DNA of 64,000 nucleotides from Apoda limacodes. Its lineage: Eukaryota > Arthropoda > Insecta > Lepidoptera > Limacodidae. Shown here one piece after another: positions 21,906 to 33,337 of the stretch (the stretch's first letter is position 1; every line of letters begins with the position of its first letter). The notes below the pieces were generated by a model. The model searched no databases. It saw nothing but the letters and a program-made list of their open reading frames with translations, and was not told the origin of the DNA. The stretch is taken from positions 3,539,001-3,603,000 of the forward strand of contig OX291553.1 of assembly GCA_946406115.1 (NCBI GenBank), in the 5' to 3' direction. The position numbers were made by a program, and so were the translations under genes.

Positions 21906-22531
21906 CTCTTATAAACGACTTAAGTTCTTGTATAGTTCTGATAAGATCTGTGAGTTCTATAGCATTGATAAATGATACGATAGTACAACCAAATTCTTTC
22001 AGCGTTGAAAAACATTGTTATGCAACCTAAAGCTATACAATAGATTCTAGAAAAAAGTTATTTTATGCTTATTGAAACGATTAGGGTTACAAAAACAGGT
22101 TAATTTCTGCTATTGTATAGGAATTAGTGCTATAAAATTGGTAAAGAAAAAGAAGCTTATATCGCCATTTTAAGGACAATCACTAAAACTATATAAAAAT
22201 CAAAATTCCACTTGATTTTACAAGTTTCTTGCGAATATAGCTATAATTATTTTACAAAAACCAAATTGAGCATAAAATCCAACTATAAATTATATAAAAA
22301 AAACAAATTAAGTAAAAATACGCACTGCCGATTATCAATTAGTAGCTTGAAGAAGTAAGCTTAACTCTAATATATATGAGTATATCGTTTTTATGTAAGC
22401 ATTAAAGAACTTTAAGCTCTAAGGAATCTCTTGAATCGTAATAGGTAAATGTCTGAAATTTTCACATAATCTGTGTTATCAAAATAATGTACTTAAAACA
22501 AACAACAACTAAACTTACAAACCAGATATGT
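21906..22531. other. AT-rich, no recognised gene
   Basis: Nothing supported. Confidence 0.35.
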
Positions 22532-22590
22532 GAAGTTAAGCATCACTGGGCGTGGTCAGTCCTAAGATGGGCGACCTCCTAGTGGCTCCT
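22532..22590 (+). pseudogene. 5S rRNA-derived fragment (3' half)
   Basis: 'gaagttaagca' followed by 'gggcgtggtcagt' and 'agatgggcgacc' reproduces the order and spacing of the 5S rRNA internal control region and loop E/helix IV segment. Similarity fades at 'tcctagtgg'. The 5' half of 5S (first ~60 nt) is absent, so it is not a functional gene. It is either a lone pseudogene piece or the head of a 5S-derived (SINE3-type) retroposon. Confidence 0.65.
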
Positions 22591-22667
22591 CTTTATTATT
22601 TTTGTTTGAAATTTATTTATATTACAGTACTTCCGAATCGCACTTAACCGATCTTTTTATATCGGCG

Positions 22668-22770
22668 TTGCAAATCAATGCAATTTATAAAATAATTTAT
22701 TTTCATCGCTCCATCATCATCATCATTGTTTAGAAACTCGCAGAAAAATTGTTTTTTTGCTGCGAGCGTG
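22668..22770 (+). repeat. Dispersed repeat, also at 24.8 kb
   Basis: 'ttgcaaatcaatgcaattta' ... 'taatttattttcatc' ... 'agaaactcgcagaaaaat' corresponds block for block to 24826-24935. It contains a (CAT)n run at 22711-22726 and may be the 3' part of the unit headed by the 5S-like sequence. Confidence 0.55.
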
Positions 22771-23883
22771 AGGCAAAGTTATTCATCAGTCATGCCGCTC
22801 CGCTCGTGGCCCGACGTCTGGGCTCGCGCCGCCCTTTTGTGACATGTTATGCCTACGCTGAAGGATTTTTTGTGATTTCCATGGCCACACCCGGCCGTGG
22901 GTTGAATACCTAAGTGTTGTGTATAGACAATAACATCAATGATATTAGAATGTTTTTGTCGCATTGTCGCTATGGAAAATTAGATATCAGTTTGAATGTT
23001 TAATATTTATCTTTTTAGGGCACCTTAGTTGAAAAAAGAACAATTACAGATCATTTATACTGTATCAGGTCATTTTGTTTGCATGTATCTAGTCAACCAC
23101 TTCGATCCAATTTTTCAATAAAAATGGATTTTTACTGAATGATTAATAAGTGTGTAAATAGTAGATTGTAACAAAAGAGAGGGTGCTAATAGTTCGAGTG
23201 CGTAAATAGTACCTTCAAACATTCTGCTTTTTATTTCGAATATATGTACATAGTAGATTATATTAAAACAAAAATTAACAGTATAGGAAAAAATTACAAC
23301 TATTCACAGTTAATATTAAAATTCCACTACTATTTTAGCTTCTTCTCTAATTAAATGAAGCCTTAAATCTATATCTAAATGTGATGAACTCACCTTATAC
23401 AAATCTCTAATATACTTAAATAATTATCATTCGACAAAACCACTGACTGAAGATTTAATTACCGGTAAATTTACATTTTCATGGAAAATAACATTTTAAA
23501 TTACTATGTTTTTTATTGAAATTAAATCGTATTTGCCCATTCATAACGTTTTGCAATTGAAATAAAGTCGAAAAAGTACATTTTTGTGGATTCACGAAAT
23601 TTTCTGTGACTTGTTCTCAACTATAAAATATTCAAGAGTGGTTCAAAATTTATCCAGTAGATGTATTGATGTGATGCGCTATTTATTTATAAATTAGATT
23701 TAATATTTGTTGTTAAATATCGGTGTAGTATCATTTTAAAAATAGTTTTTATACATAAAATAAAAAAAATTACAATGTGTTTATTTATATATAAAATGAA
23801 ATTCCGTAAACTGAAACTGCTTTCAACATTCCTCTGGAGGAAACCGAATAATTTTCAAACCACAAGCGCCTTTTCAGTGTCCT
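22771..23883. other. No recognised gene
   Basis: AT-rich; nothing supported. The minus ORF at 22779-22964 has no motif. Confidence 0.35.
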
Positions 23884-23968
23884 ACTCGCACATGTCACTC
23901 GCACATGTCACTCGCACATGTCACTCGCACATGTCACTCGCACATGTCACTCGCACATGTCACTCGAA
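23884..23968. repeat. 13-bp tandem repeat, about 6.5 copies
   Basis: Perfect 'actcgcacatgtc' units from 23884. Both strands stay open across it, giving a repeated His/Thr-rich peptide (plus-strand frame 23775-24059). That is a by-product of a stop-free unit, not evidence of coding. 'cacatgtc' includes an E-box-like CATG core. Confidence 0.95.
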
Positions 23969-24087
23969 TAAAATACAATTTCCTTGTTTCCGCCAATTTG
24001 CTATACGCGTGGTTTTTTCCTTCTGCCTTGGAAGGGTGATTAGGTGTTATTGGAGATAAAAGCAAGAAGCGGAATGATGTCAAAGGT

Positions 24088-24158
24088 AGATTACCGTGGG
24101 CGCCGCACCGCCGCCGCCCTCCGCCGTCGCCCGCCCACGCCTGCCGCCCGCCCCTAAT
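24088..24158. other. GC-rich low-complexity tract
   Basis: Run of CCG/CGC triplets ('gccgcaccgccgccgccctc'). On the minus strand an ATG-started frame gives a Gly/Arg-rich peptide. It could be a 5' exon or a promoter-proximal CpG patch, but no splice or TATA signal is convincing. Confidence 0.3.
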
Positions 24159-24825
24159 TCTGTGCATGACATCAATTATTATGTTACACAGTTATTTTAA
24201 CTCTGTATTCATGTGGTGAAGGCTCTTCGATTCGGCAATAAGAACGCCTCCGTAAACATTTCTTGTTTATAACTTTCCTTTTAGTAAACAGGTTAACTGA
24301 CGAAAGAAGTTTTTACTTCAGTTCGACTCACTCTCTACCTGGACCAGTTTGCGGAACTCATTAATGCTGGAGACGTTTACAAAACTTTTGCAGATATTCC
24401 CTGGACCTGTGACCTGTAACCTACACTGATAAAACGTGACCGAATAATTTTTGTAGTACTGTAAATGTATTTATGTATGTAATACTTTAAAGTAGAATGT
24501 CTTTAGTAGACTGTTGTTCGTTCCCTCGTTTCACTCTTCAGCTAAATATGCATATTATGTTAAGTACAAGTAATGGTGACAGAGTTATTTTAACTATGTA
24601 TATCATAGCTTCCCTCAATATTCTTACAATTTTGAAAGGTGTTTGGAAGCTAAAGTATGTCAAGGCGACTTTGCTATTAAGGTTACTGTGGAGGTCACTA
24701 CTTTGTGACATTAGTAAATCTATCTTTGCCTTTGAATATTTTAATCCTGACGCTTGCATCTATTGCATTTTCCGTAATATGTAACGCCATTGCTCCAAGT
24801 CCCTCCTGATTCCTAATCTTTAACC
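24159..24825. other. No recognised gene
   Basis: The open frames on both strands at 24497-24784 show no recognisable domain. Confidence 0.3.
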
Positions 24826-24935
24826 ATTGCAAATCAATATTTAATTTACAAAATTCTAAAATAATTTCTTTTCATCTCTCCAGCACAAAAAGTGTGATTT
24901 TGGTGTTCAGAAACTCGCAGAAAAATCATGTTTTT
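24826..24935 (+). repeat. Second copy of the 22.7-kb dispersed repeat
   Basis: Shares 'ttgcaaatcaat', 'ataatttcttttcatctctc' and 'cagaaactcgcagaaaaatc' with 22668-22770 and adds 'aaaaagtgtgattttggtgt', which the first copy lacks. Confidence 0.55.
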
Positions 24936-25804
24936 CAAAGTTTTCAGTTCCAAAATTAACTTATCGAATTAGATGATTCTGACAAAAAAATGGGATCACA
25001 AGTTCAGCAAATATTTAAAACCTATCGGTACAAATATTAAGTCATAAATTACACTTTTTCTATTGAAAGTACCAGCTTAATGTTTATTTAATAAAATAAG
25101 AATAAATATCGCTTTCACAAATATCATGCTATGTTTTCGATGACAATGTTATGCAGTTAAATATCTGAACGCAACTCCTGTAAAAAAAAAACAAAATAGC
25201 GTTTTACTTATTTACTGTGATTTTCTAGATAAAATAAGGGGACTCTAGGGACGTAGATATATACCTGTTTCTGTCACACATTAAAAGTAAAGACAACAAG
25301 TGTCTACTGCCAAACTGATCTTTATACAGAAATCGGGTAAAAATATCAAATCGTATTAAACAGTTGGCGACTTTTAAAAGGAAACTGTGCTGTTGTCATA
25401 TTTTATTTATTATTTTAAACTAGAATTTTCGTGTTTTTTTAACATTATAACTAAAACCTATCGTGGTAAGACCCGGTTTAATTTAATTATAATATTTTAT
25501 TTATTATTAATTGAAGTATAACAGTTTATAGACCATATCACTACATTACATTTAAAACACACACATTTCAAAAACAAAAACATATACTTCTAAAATCTCA
25601 CATTCGTCTTTCTAGCATACTCTTATACTCAGTCAACAAATTTGCTATGTCAGACACGAGCAGGTCACACTGTGGTGCTGCTTATGAAACTATCGAACAC
25701 AAGGTAACCGAGTACCATTAGAGCATTGATTTTCAAAGTAGGGGGCGTGACGACATCCAAAAGGGGGCGCAGGTCCCTCTTTCTATTGAACCAAGAATTG
25801 GAAA
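24936..25804. other. AT-rich, no recognised gene
   Basis: Nothing supported. Confidence 0.35.
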
Positions 25805-25896
25805 TCACGTTATGCACACGCTCCGTCACGTTATGCACACGCTCCGTCACGTTATGCACACGCTCTGTCACGTTATGCACACGCTTCGTCACGTTG
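25805..25896. repeat. 21-bp tandem repeat, four copies
   Basis: Unit 'cacgttatgcacacgctccg' plus one base, repeated four times. The last two units differ at single bases (ctctgt, cttcgt). Because 21 is a multiple of 3 and the unit lacks stops, both strands stay open (25665-26021 and 25726-26049). Neither is likely a gene. Confidence 0.95.
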
Positions 25897-26296
25897 ACTC
25901 TTCTTATAACAAGAGTGTGGAAAGATTTTTTTTCAAATAAAACATTTAAAAATATTTTACCATTATTGTATTTTACAATTGCGTGGCGAGACCACTTGCT
26001 GCCATTTTGGACACTGGGCATTTTGATATTTTGCAGTAGGGAGACGTGATAAAAAAACTTTAGGAATCCCTGTTTTAGAGTTATTATTTAATGCTAAAAG
26101 CGGTTATTGAAACAAAACGTGTTGTACATATAAAAACATTACCAAAACTGGTTGCATTTAAACTGAAGAATTGCAGTAACTTTACTTTTGTAGTATATAT
26201 TGTTTTTTTTCTTATGTTGTATAAGTAAATTTTAATAAACTTCCTGTTTGATATTGTATTCGTTGTGTTTCTTAACTAAAACTTGAAATCAGCCTA

Positions 26297-26468
26297 ATTT
26301 TTTTTTCGCTGGTAAAGGAGAAACGTTGTATGTTTGACATGAGACCAATTTTATTGGTCTCATACCTTTAAATCGTTTACTGTGCTCAGTTCTCTACGTA
26401 TAAACCATTCACTACGCTCAGCATCTATTCTATAAGAATTCTGGACAGCTTCAGTAGCTGCACGACAC
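26297..26468 (+). repeat. Left part of a dispersed repeat split by a TIR element
   Basis: Contains the palindrome 'gagaccaattttattggtct' with 'c', then 'catacctttaaatcg', 'actgtgctcag', 'cactacgctcagc' and 'ttctggacagcttc'. The block order matches 63555-63770. The sequence resumes at 27207, after the inserted element. Confidence 0.6.
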
Positions 26469-26471
26469 TAA

Positions 26472-27203
26472 GGCCCGGATTTATAGTCGTGGCTTAGCCA
26501 AAGTAACATTCTAAGACAGAGGCTTAGTAAGCGTAATGTAATTAAATGCAACAATGAACATAACTAAAGCCCGTTATAATAGTCGTTGCTTAGACAAAGT
26601 ATTACTTATTGCTAAGACATAGGCTTAGCTTAAATAATGTAATAATAAACACTGCTTAGACACACACACGTTGCTAAGCATGCTCTTGTTCTTAGCTAAG
26701 CCTAAGTAACTCATTTCCTTTACTCAGGACAGTCTAAGCACGTAATGTGTTAAAAATAATAAAACATTGATTCAGATGCTCAAATATCCATGAATTATTT
26801 TTTCCTAGCTTCTAACGTCGACTTCTGGAAGGGTACTTTAGGCAAATGAGAGAGGTGCGAGGGGGTAGGGAAATAATTCTGGTACATAATTACCTACGGT
26901 ATCGTCGCCGCATTCGGTGCGCAAGTTAAAACTCGCACTCGACGACTCAACCGGATTTTTGCTCTTTATAACATTGGATGCGCGCAGGTAAAGATTACAA
27001 GCCATACAGCGTTGTCGATAAACTAAACCACTGTTTACAATAAATTGACATAAAAAAAAAACATAGACTTTTAGGTAGGCGGTGTTTTTGAAAATCTGGT
27101 AAAATAACTAATAGCAGTAGTATGTATTGTATAGAATTCTCCAAGTAAGACTTGCAGAAGTATTACTTAGGACATTGCTTAGCAACGTCTATTAATCCGG
27201 GCC
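26472..27203. mobile_element. 732-bp TIR element flanked by TAA, non-autonomous
   Basis: Left end 'ggcccggatttatagtcgtg' plus 'gcttagcc'; right end, reverse-complemented, 'ggcccggattaatagacgtt' plus 'gctaagc'. TAA stands immediately outside both ends (26469-26471 and 27204-27206). A 3-bp TWA duplication is the known signature of PIF/Harbinger transposition. Subterminal copies of the end ('agcccgttataatagtcgtt', 26568) repeat the motif internally. There is no transposase frame, so it must be moved in trans. Confidence 0.8.
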
Positions 27204-27206
27204 TAA

Positions 27207-27290
27207 AACTTTAGCACAAGCAACGAACGAATTTGCTGACTTGTTGATCAAGTATAACTATTGTTAATAAATTGGTTTTGTTTTATTTTA
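27207..27290 (+). repeat. Right part of the split dispersed repeat
   Basis: 'aactttagcacaagc', 'gctgacttgttgatcaagta' continues the repeat begun at 26297. The 63.7-kb copy reads 'taaagttggcacttc', 'cccacttgttgaacaaataa' without interruption. Confidence 0.55.
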
Positions 27291-29049
27291 AAAATACGGA
27301 ACCACTTTTTTTTACTTTAGCGTACCGCGCCGCTTTATACTTCATTATAAAATCTAGATCTTTGCCGTACAGACTTTGTAAAGGTATGTGTACCTACGAT
27401 TAGTTTTTGACTCTGTCACTTTTTCGCGACTTTGTCCCTGTACCTTAGTTAAAGAACTCCTGGATTTTTACTAGCCTAACAAGACTGCATAGGCATAGTT
27501 AAAATAACTATTAACAATTAATTTTGCATTTTATGTATTATTTCTATCTTTAATAGGCAGCCTCTTTTATATTATATTATAATTATAAGATATCATATCA
27601 TAACATATCATATCATATTATATTAGGATTATCCACCCAAAGATTATTTAATATCATATCCTGATTGACTCATTAACGCCGAGAACAAACTACTGAAACT
27701 TAAACCATGACATTTTGAACAATTATGCAATGGTGTAATATAGGGGTTGGAAATTTGTATGAAAACCCGTTATTTTGGAAGCTGAAACCATTTAAATTTA
27801 ATTGTTTTTGTAAAGTCATCCCCTTGGGAGTCAAAAAGGGTATGATACTTACTAGGTACATACCTATAATTGCAAATAAAAAATCGGCGTTTCTGGAAAA
27901 TCAGAATGATTAAATGGAAATAAGAGAATTCGTTTGGAAATTCCACCGCTTATTACATCTGTAGGGCACGGGGAAGTTAAATGGCGCGGGCAACATCGTA
28001 GGCAACTAGCAAGTAATGTATGAAATCGCTGTGCTGTCATTAAAATAGTTATGTCCGTCTATCTATTGTAAATCAATGAGTCTGCATCTGACGTCACTAT
28101 TGTATTGTACATCTAGTGTAGATACTCAGCACTTATGCCAGAACTGAATCGCCAATAGCTGACACCTAATAGTCCGAAAGTGAACTATGCACACTATGCC
28201 ATTTACATTTGGGCTTATATTACTATTATATTCTAACTACGTATAATATTGTGATGTGCATAACATTATCTATTATATAAATAAATAAATGTTAAGTCAA
28301 CTCAATTATTGTAAGAGTAACTAGATTATTTTTATTTTTATTTTGCAATATGCATATATAGTAAATATAACAGAACTAGTTAACTCATGTACCTACTACG
28401 TGACAACTATTTAATACGTGATAACTTGTTTTATTCTGCAGTTTGTTTGTTTCTCTACTTTATTGTCGTCACGAGGCAACCTGATGCAACGAGAAAATAA
28501 TTGAATATAGCTAATAGGACGGGGAATAATGCAATTTTTTCTGAGCTTCCAGGATATATGGTTTACAGCTGATAAATCTGAAAGAGAATTTACTGGTCTT
28601 TAATTACACCATGGTGCATTTTTGTGGTCGTAAGTCTCGGGCAAAAACCTTTTTTTTTTTCATTGAACCTTCATTATACTTGCCGCCAACTTACTTTATT
28701 TTTTTATAGACACTTAGATAGTGAGAAATAGACCTGTTTATTCTATTGCAAATATAATTTAGTGTCACAATATAATTTTATTGTAAACAATAAGCGAAAA
28801 TTAAACAAGTACAATTTTAAGACATTCTTCATTATTTGGTGAAATCATTAATGACGAAAGTAATAAATCATTCAGGTGAATTAGCAGATCCATATTGAGA
28901 TGAAAACATATTTTTTTCTGAGTAGGAAATAGAATAGTAATAAAATATCAATCGTAATAAAATATCAATCGTAGGATTGGAAACCATAAACCCGGGATTT
29001 TCGAAATTGATATGAACATATTTTTAAAGGATAGCGGCATCTGATTCAA
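27291..29049. other. AT-rich, no recognised gene
   Basis: It holds an (ATATC)n-like microsatellite at 27587-27625. A 'ggggttggaaatttgtatga' block at 27744 recalls a common lepidopteran repeat but is not delimited. Confidence 0.35.
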
Positions 29050-29445
29050 AACGGCCAAGTGATAGTCCGGCTCGCGCACCTAGGGTTCCGTACAAATTCA
29101 CTTATTAAATGTAGATAGTTTTTCCATCATGTGATCAAGTCTAACAGGTTTATGATCAGTTTTTGGATTATTTCCTATATTTGTGATCTTGCTTTTTGTC
29201 AAATTTCATGATTTCGGTCAACGGGAAGTAACCCAAAGGTTTTGATTTGTGATTGCCAAAATATGCGATAAAATGGCCGTATTTCGACCGTATTTTTTTA
29301 TTGCGTTGACTTAGAGGCTTCAAGAGACCGTAGACTTTACTATTTGGTATTTATTTCAACTAGATACCTCCACGCGTTCCTGCGAAAAAGGGTCTTGATG
29401 GATAGACAGACAACAAAGTGATCCTATAAGGGTACCTTTTTTAAA
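29050..29445 (+). repeat. Family A repeat, diverged variant
   Basis: Head 'acggccaagtgatagtccgg' with 'ctcgcgcacctagggttccg' at 29052-29092. Tail 'gatagacagacaacaaagtg' and 'cctataagggtacctttttt'. The middle ('tttcggtcaacgggaagtaa') differs from the 20-kb type and is a separate subfamily. Confidence 0.65.
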
Positions 29446-30149
29446 AAAATATATATATAAACTTCCTTAATCTCTAAATCCCGGGTTACTCTGAAATTAT
29501 ATATTGTTATTATGATGCAGATGTTATAAATATTTTAAATTTAAATATTATCTATTGTGCAATGACCTAGTGTAGGTGTACTAACTATATTACATTACTT
29601 TTAATATAAAATTGATAACAAAAATTATAAAAGATTAACGAAGGAACCGGTGTGGTAAATTGAAGTCAATAAAATTTATAGTTTTTGACGCTTAAAAATG
29701 CTATTTAAAAGTCAATTTGAATAAAAATACTTCGAGTTTGTTAAGGATACAGAAAGGGTAAGTCAAATAACCTTACGAGAGTTCAGGCTTTTGGAAACTT
29801 AAGACCATTTAGATATGTATTGTGAGGACATTATAACGCATAGTTTATCAAGCAGTGTCTAGGTCACATTAATTTGATTTAAAACTACAAGTATACTAAA
29901 AATACTTTTAAAATATCTATTAAAAATAATGACAGAAATTTAAATTAATTGGAATATTATTTATGAAAAATACTCACTGACGCGGTGATAACCTAAAGGC
30001 TTACAAAAGTTTTTCCACTAGTTCTGTACAACCACACAATGCAACTCGCACTTTGCTTAACGCGCACTTTGTATTTATTAGCTGTTATACTATTGATATT
30101 ATATTCGTTTTAAGTTTGAAGCTTATACCTATGTACGTATAACCTGTTT
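29446..30149. other. AT-rich, no recognised gene
   Basis: Nothing supported. Confidence 0.35.
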
Positions 30150-30390
30150 TACGATAGCGCAAAAACAACCAAAACTTGTTCCTTGTATGGAGGCCCCTCT
30201 TCGTTTTACTTTTTGCTTTTTTTATTATTTATTACTTTATCTGTGATAGTAGGTAACACATACTTTGTGAAAATGTCAGTCTTCTACCTGCTATTCTAAA
30301 GGATAAAGCCCTTGGGAGGTCGGACATTCAGCGCAGGCTGAGAAATAGGGTTCTATTAGCATACTTTGGGTACGGAACCCTAAAAACTAT
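30150..30390 (+). repeat. Family A, 3' half
   Basis: 'gtatggaggcccctcttcg' then 'ttactttatctgtgatagta', 'gtgaaaatgtcagtcttcta' and 'ctttgggtacggaaccctaa'. The head is missing. Confidence 0.55.
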
Positions 30391-31094
30391 ATTTTTTTAA
30401 CTCTTACTAAGTACCATTTCCGCTTCTCGCTCATGACTTGCAGGGTTATCAAAGACTCCGACTCGGCGTCGCCGCTCGAATTAAATCGTTTGTATTAATT
30501 CCCGATCGATCGACAGCCCTACTAATTTATTAACATACGTTTATTAGTGACGATATATGTGCCACCATGACGTCTGAAATTTGTACCTAATGATTTATGC
30601 TTGAAGTGTATATGCCTTAAGGCTGTACGGCCGATGGTGGATTGCATTGCAGCGGGTTATTTTTACTATATTTATTAAATTATTATACTTGTACCTATTC
30701 AAGTTTATACATATATGTATAGTTTTTTTTTCCTAGTAGTATCAATTTTTGATACACTGTTTGTGTTTTATGTATATTTATGTGTGTCCTTGAGTGTGTG
30801 AGTGAGACCTTCCAATCTTCTCTTATCTAAATATTTTTAAAAGCAACTATAAATCAGTTTTAAGTTCAGAGTACGTGTGTCGGATTTATATTTTCTTCCT
30901 TTACTACACGTGAAGTTTTATTGGAGTTGCTTGAGTGTGTCATGCTCTCTCAAAGTGTCTGCGGTGGTGGCATGAGTGTCGGGTCGTTACGTTCCCTAAA
31001 ACATGGTTGAGCGAAGCGATGGCTGATTCATTTACTTGTGAACGGCTGCCGCTGTGGAGACTGGTCTGCTCTTGCAAACTTCTTTGTATTCTTA
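30391..31094. other. No recognised gene
   Basis: The minus-strand frame at 30940-31179 overlaps a family B copy and has no domain. Confidence 0.3.
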
Positions 31095-31310
31095 GTATTC
31101 GGTCATCGGTGTAGGATTTCAACGGCAACACCTCAATTATGGGGAAAAAAAAACGAACGATAATACTTGAAGTTTTCAAGTAGCTTATGTCCTTTTCCGG
31201 GACTCAAACTATCTGCATGCCAAATTTCATCTTAATCGGTAGGTACAGTGGTTTCAGCATGAAGAGGTAACAGACGGATTTACTTTCGCATTTATAATAT
31301 TTATTATTAT
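31095..31310 (+). repeat. Family B repeat
   Basis: 'ggtcatcggtgtaggatttc' and 'aacggcaacacctcaattat', then 'ccgggactcaaactatctgc', 'atttcatcttaatcggtagg', 'gcatgaagaggtaacagacg' and 'ttcgcatttataatattta'. The tail is intact. Confidence 0.75.
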
Positions 31311-31624
31311 ATTATATTCATGGATAGTATGGATTGTTTTAAGTATATGTAAGTATGTATGTACATATGATTGTGCAAAAATATAATTATGATGGCGATA
31401 TAATGCCAGTAGTACTATAAATATCTGTATTCCTTCATTCGATTGACGAAATTTGACGCTTCACATTGTGCGCAGGGGGCGCATAAAAAGAAAAAAATAA
31501 AAATTGACATGTTTGACTTTGTTTTTAATAGCTTACTTACTTATTTTTATTACCTTATAAGTTTTTCGGTACTTATTGTATACTCTTTAGCTAATTTATA
31601 AAAGTATTGTATGATTACTTTAAA

Positions 31625-31742
31625 TAGAACTTCTTGCCAGCTCTTTTTAGCAGAAATTAACATTGTATACATTGTATTGACGATTCAAAAGTGTTCTTAG
31701 AAACCTATTTGAATAAAGTTTTTATTTGACTGATTGATTGAT
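31625..31742 (+). repeat. LINE/SINE 3' tail
   Basis: 'ttgccagctctttttagca' ... 'gacgattcaaaagtgttctt' ... 'tttgaataaagtttttattt' ending in 'gactgattgattgattt'. The AATAAA-containing end followed by short tandem repeats is typical of insect LINE 3' termini. Only the terminal ~120 bases are recognisable. Confidence 0.5.
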
Positions 31743-31845
31743 TTAACTACACCACCTTTCGCACGAGGTATTCCGTTGCAACGTGATAGTCGCAGATTAG
31801 CGGACACAAACTACAGTCAAGCGAGATAACTTTTACAATACACTA

Positions 31846-32262
31846 TGGGCGCGTTCGTTTTGGGATGCAGAATCATTATTTTCATTACTTTTGTCACCGT
31901 CATTCGTTCGTTTAGCATTGGCATCAAAAATATCAACATTTTAGTATCATCTATACAAAAATAACGATATTTTTGTTATTTTTGTCACTTTTGTCACCGA
32001 AAAATGAAACTTTAGACCCATGTCTGAAGTTGGGGTTTCTGTGTTAATCTGTCAAACTGCCTATACATATTCATTGTTTTTGGTAGTGTGTGTACGTCAA
32101 CCGTTCGTTTTGCAAGTTTTGTAGCCAAAAATTTTGTAAGTAACGTTTCAAAGCTACACGAACGATAGCGGTAGGTGTCGGTGGCAAAACTGGCGTTATC
32201 AAAAGTGTGAAAATATCATTCGTAAGAACTCTTATCCCCAGAACGAACGGACGAAAATATAG
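31846..32262. mobile_element. Possible TIR element (~415 bp)
   Basis: Left end 'gggcgcgttcgttttgggat'. Right end, reverse-complemented, is 'cgtccgttcgttctgggga' plus 't'. Thirteen or so of ~16 terminal bases correspond. Internal 'tttttgtcacttttgtcacc' words repeat. No ORF and no clear target duplication. Confidence 0.35.
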
Positions 32263-32686
32263 TAATTTTATGTTACCTCGACCGAGAATCGAACCATTTT
32301 GCCAGTACATTATTTTTCTATAAAAAAACAGGTTGCACTCCGGGAGTGCCGGCGGAAGTGTAAACTTAAATATTAACAATTTTTTTCTATACTAGCTTTT
32401 TACTTCCCATCACTTCGTATACATATTTATTTATTATAAATAATAATGTTTTTTTATTTACTTTTTTGACGTATTATATTTGACATCTCAATCTGTCAAA
32501 GAATTAAAATCCCATATCCAACATCCCTGTACTACTTCATAATCGCCATATACTAAAAATAAAAAAAAAAAAATACAACTTGTATATAACATTTTAACAA
32601 GTGTAATCCGCACTTTCATCTTTTCATCAACCCAATTTCCTCTTACTTTTTATTCGTCCTATAGAGTTAAATATTTAACAAAAAAA

Positions 32687-32910
32687 GAACACAACGCCGG
32701 TAAAGAAGTTTTCACTTTAAAATCAATCTTTTTATTTTGCCAATCATCCTATAATGGCGTGGCATTATGGTTTCCGTCCCGCGAATTTTTATAGCGTGGC
32801 ATTATGGTTTCCGTCTTATGAATTTTCGATCAGCCTGCGCGAGTTTATAATTTTTTATACCCATCACAAAAAACTGCACAACGCCGCTAAAAAAGTTTTT
32901 ACTTAAAAAA
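32687..32910. repeat. Dispersed repeat with internal 38-bp duplication
   Basis: 'ggcattatggtttccgtc' occurs at 32761 and 32799. Flanking 'cacaacgccggtaaagaagt' (about 32690) and 'cacaacgccgctaaaaaagt' (about 32878) are also a direct repeat, ~188 bp apart. Confidence 0.6.
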
Positions 32911-33138
32911 TGTTAGTTAAATAATTTTCGAATAACGAATGACGTAATAAAGTTTCAAGAAGACATACTGAAAGTAAGGTTGGCACGTTGCGTTGCGCGT
33001 CCCACGTTTGACTCCTGTCGCCGACGTTGTGCCGTGTCGCTGTCACAAGTCACAGCTTTGTTTGTCAATAATTTTAACTTTATCATTTATACTTATCCTC
33101 TTTGTTGTATGGTGCTGACTTATTTTTTTTTTCAAATA

Positions 33139-33337
33139 TAAAAACTTTTTAATAAAAAAACAACCGGCTTCAAAAAGATGCACTTAAAAGGGTCAAATAG
33201 TTATTTATTTCCAAAAGTCTGATCTGAATTACAGTTTAAAGATCAGAATTCTGGAAACAAGTAATCATTTTTACCTTTACAGTGCATCGTTTTAAAGCCG
33301 GTTGTTTTTTTTTTTTGCTAAAAAGTTCTTGTTTTTT
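33139..33337. mobile_element. Fold-back element, copy 2
   Basis: Arms 'aaaaactttttaataaaaaa', 'aaccggcttcaaaaagatgc', 'atttccaaaagtctgatctg' and the inverse 'gatcagaattctggaaacaa', 'acagtgcatcgttttaaagc', 'cggttgtttt', 'ctaaaaagttcttgttttt'. It is shorter in the centre than the copy at 12683-12944 and includes the 'accggcttc' segment in both arms. Confidence 0.8.

Noticed and set aside
22532..22590. Functional 5S rRNA gene
   Set aside because: The first half of the molecule is missing and several stem positions are changed.
23775..24059. His/Thr-repeat protein
   Set aside because: Product of the 13-bp tandem repeat; flanking residues show no coding signature.
25665..26049. Overlapping ORFs on both strands
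   Set aside because: Both arise from the stop-free 21-bp minisatellite.
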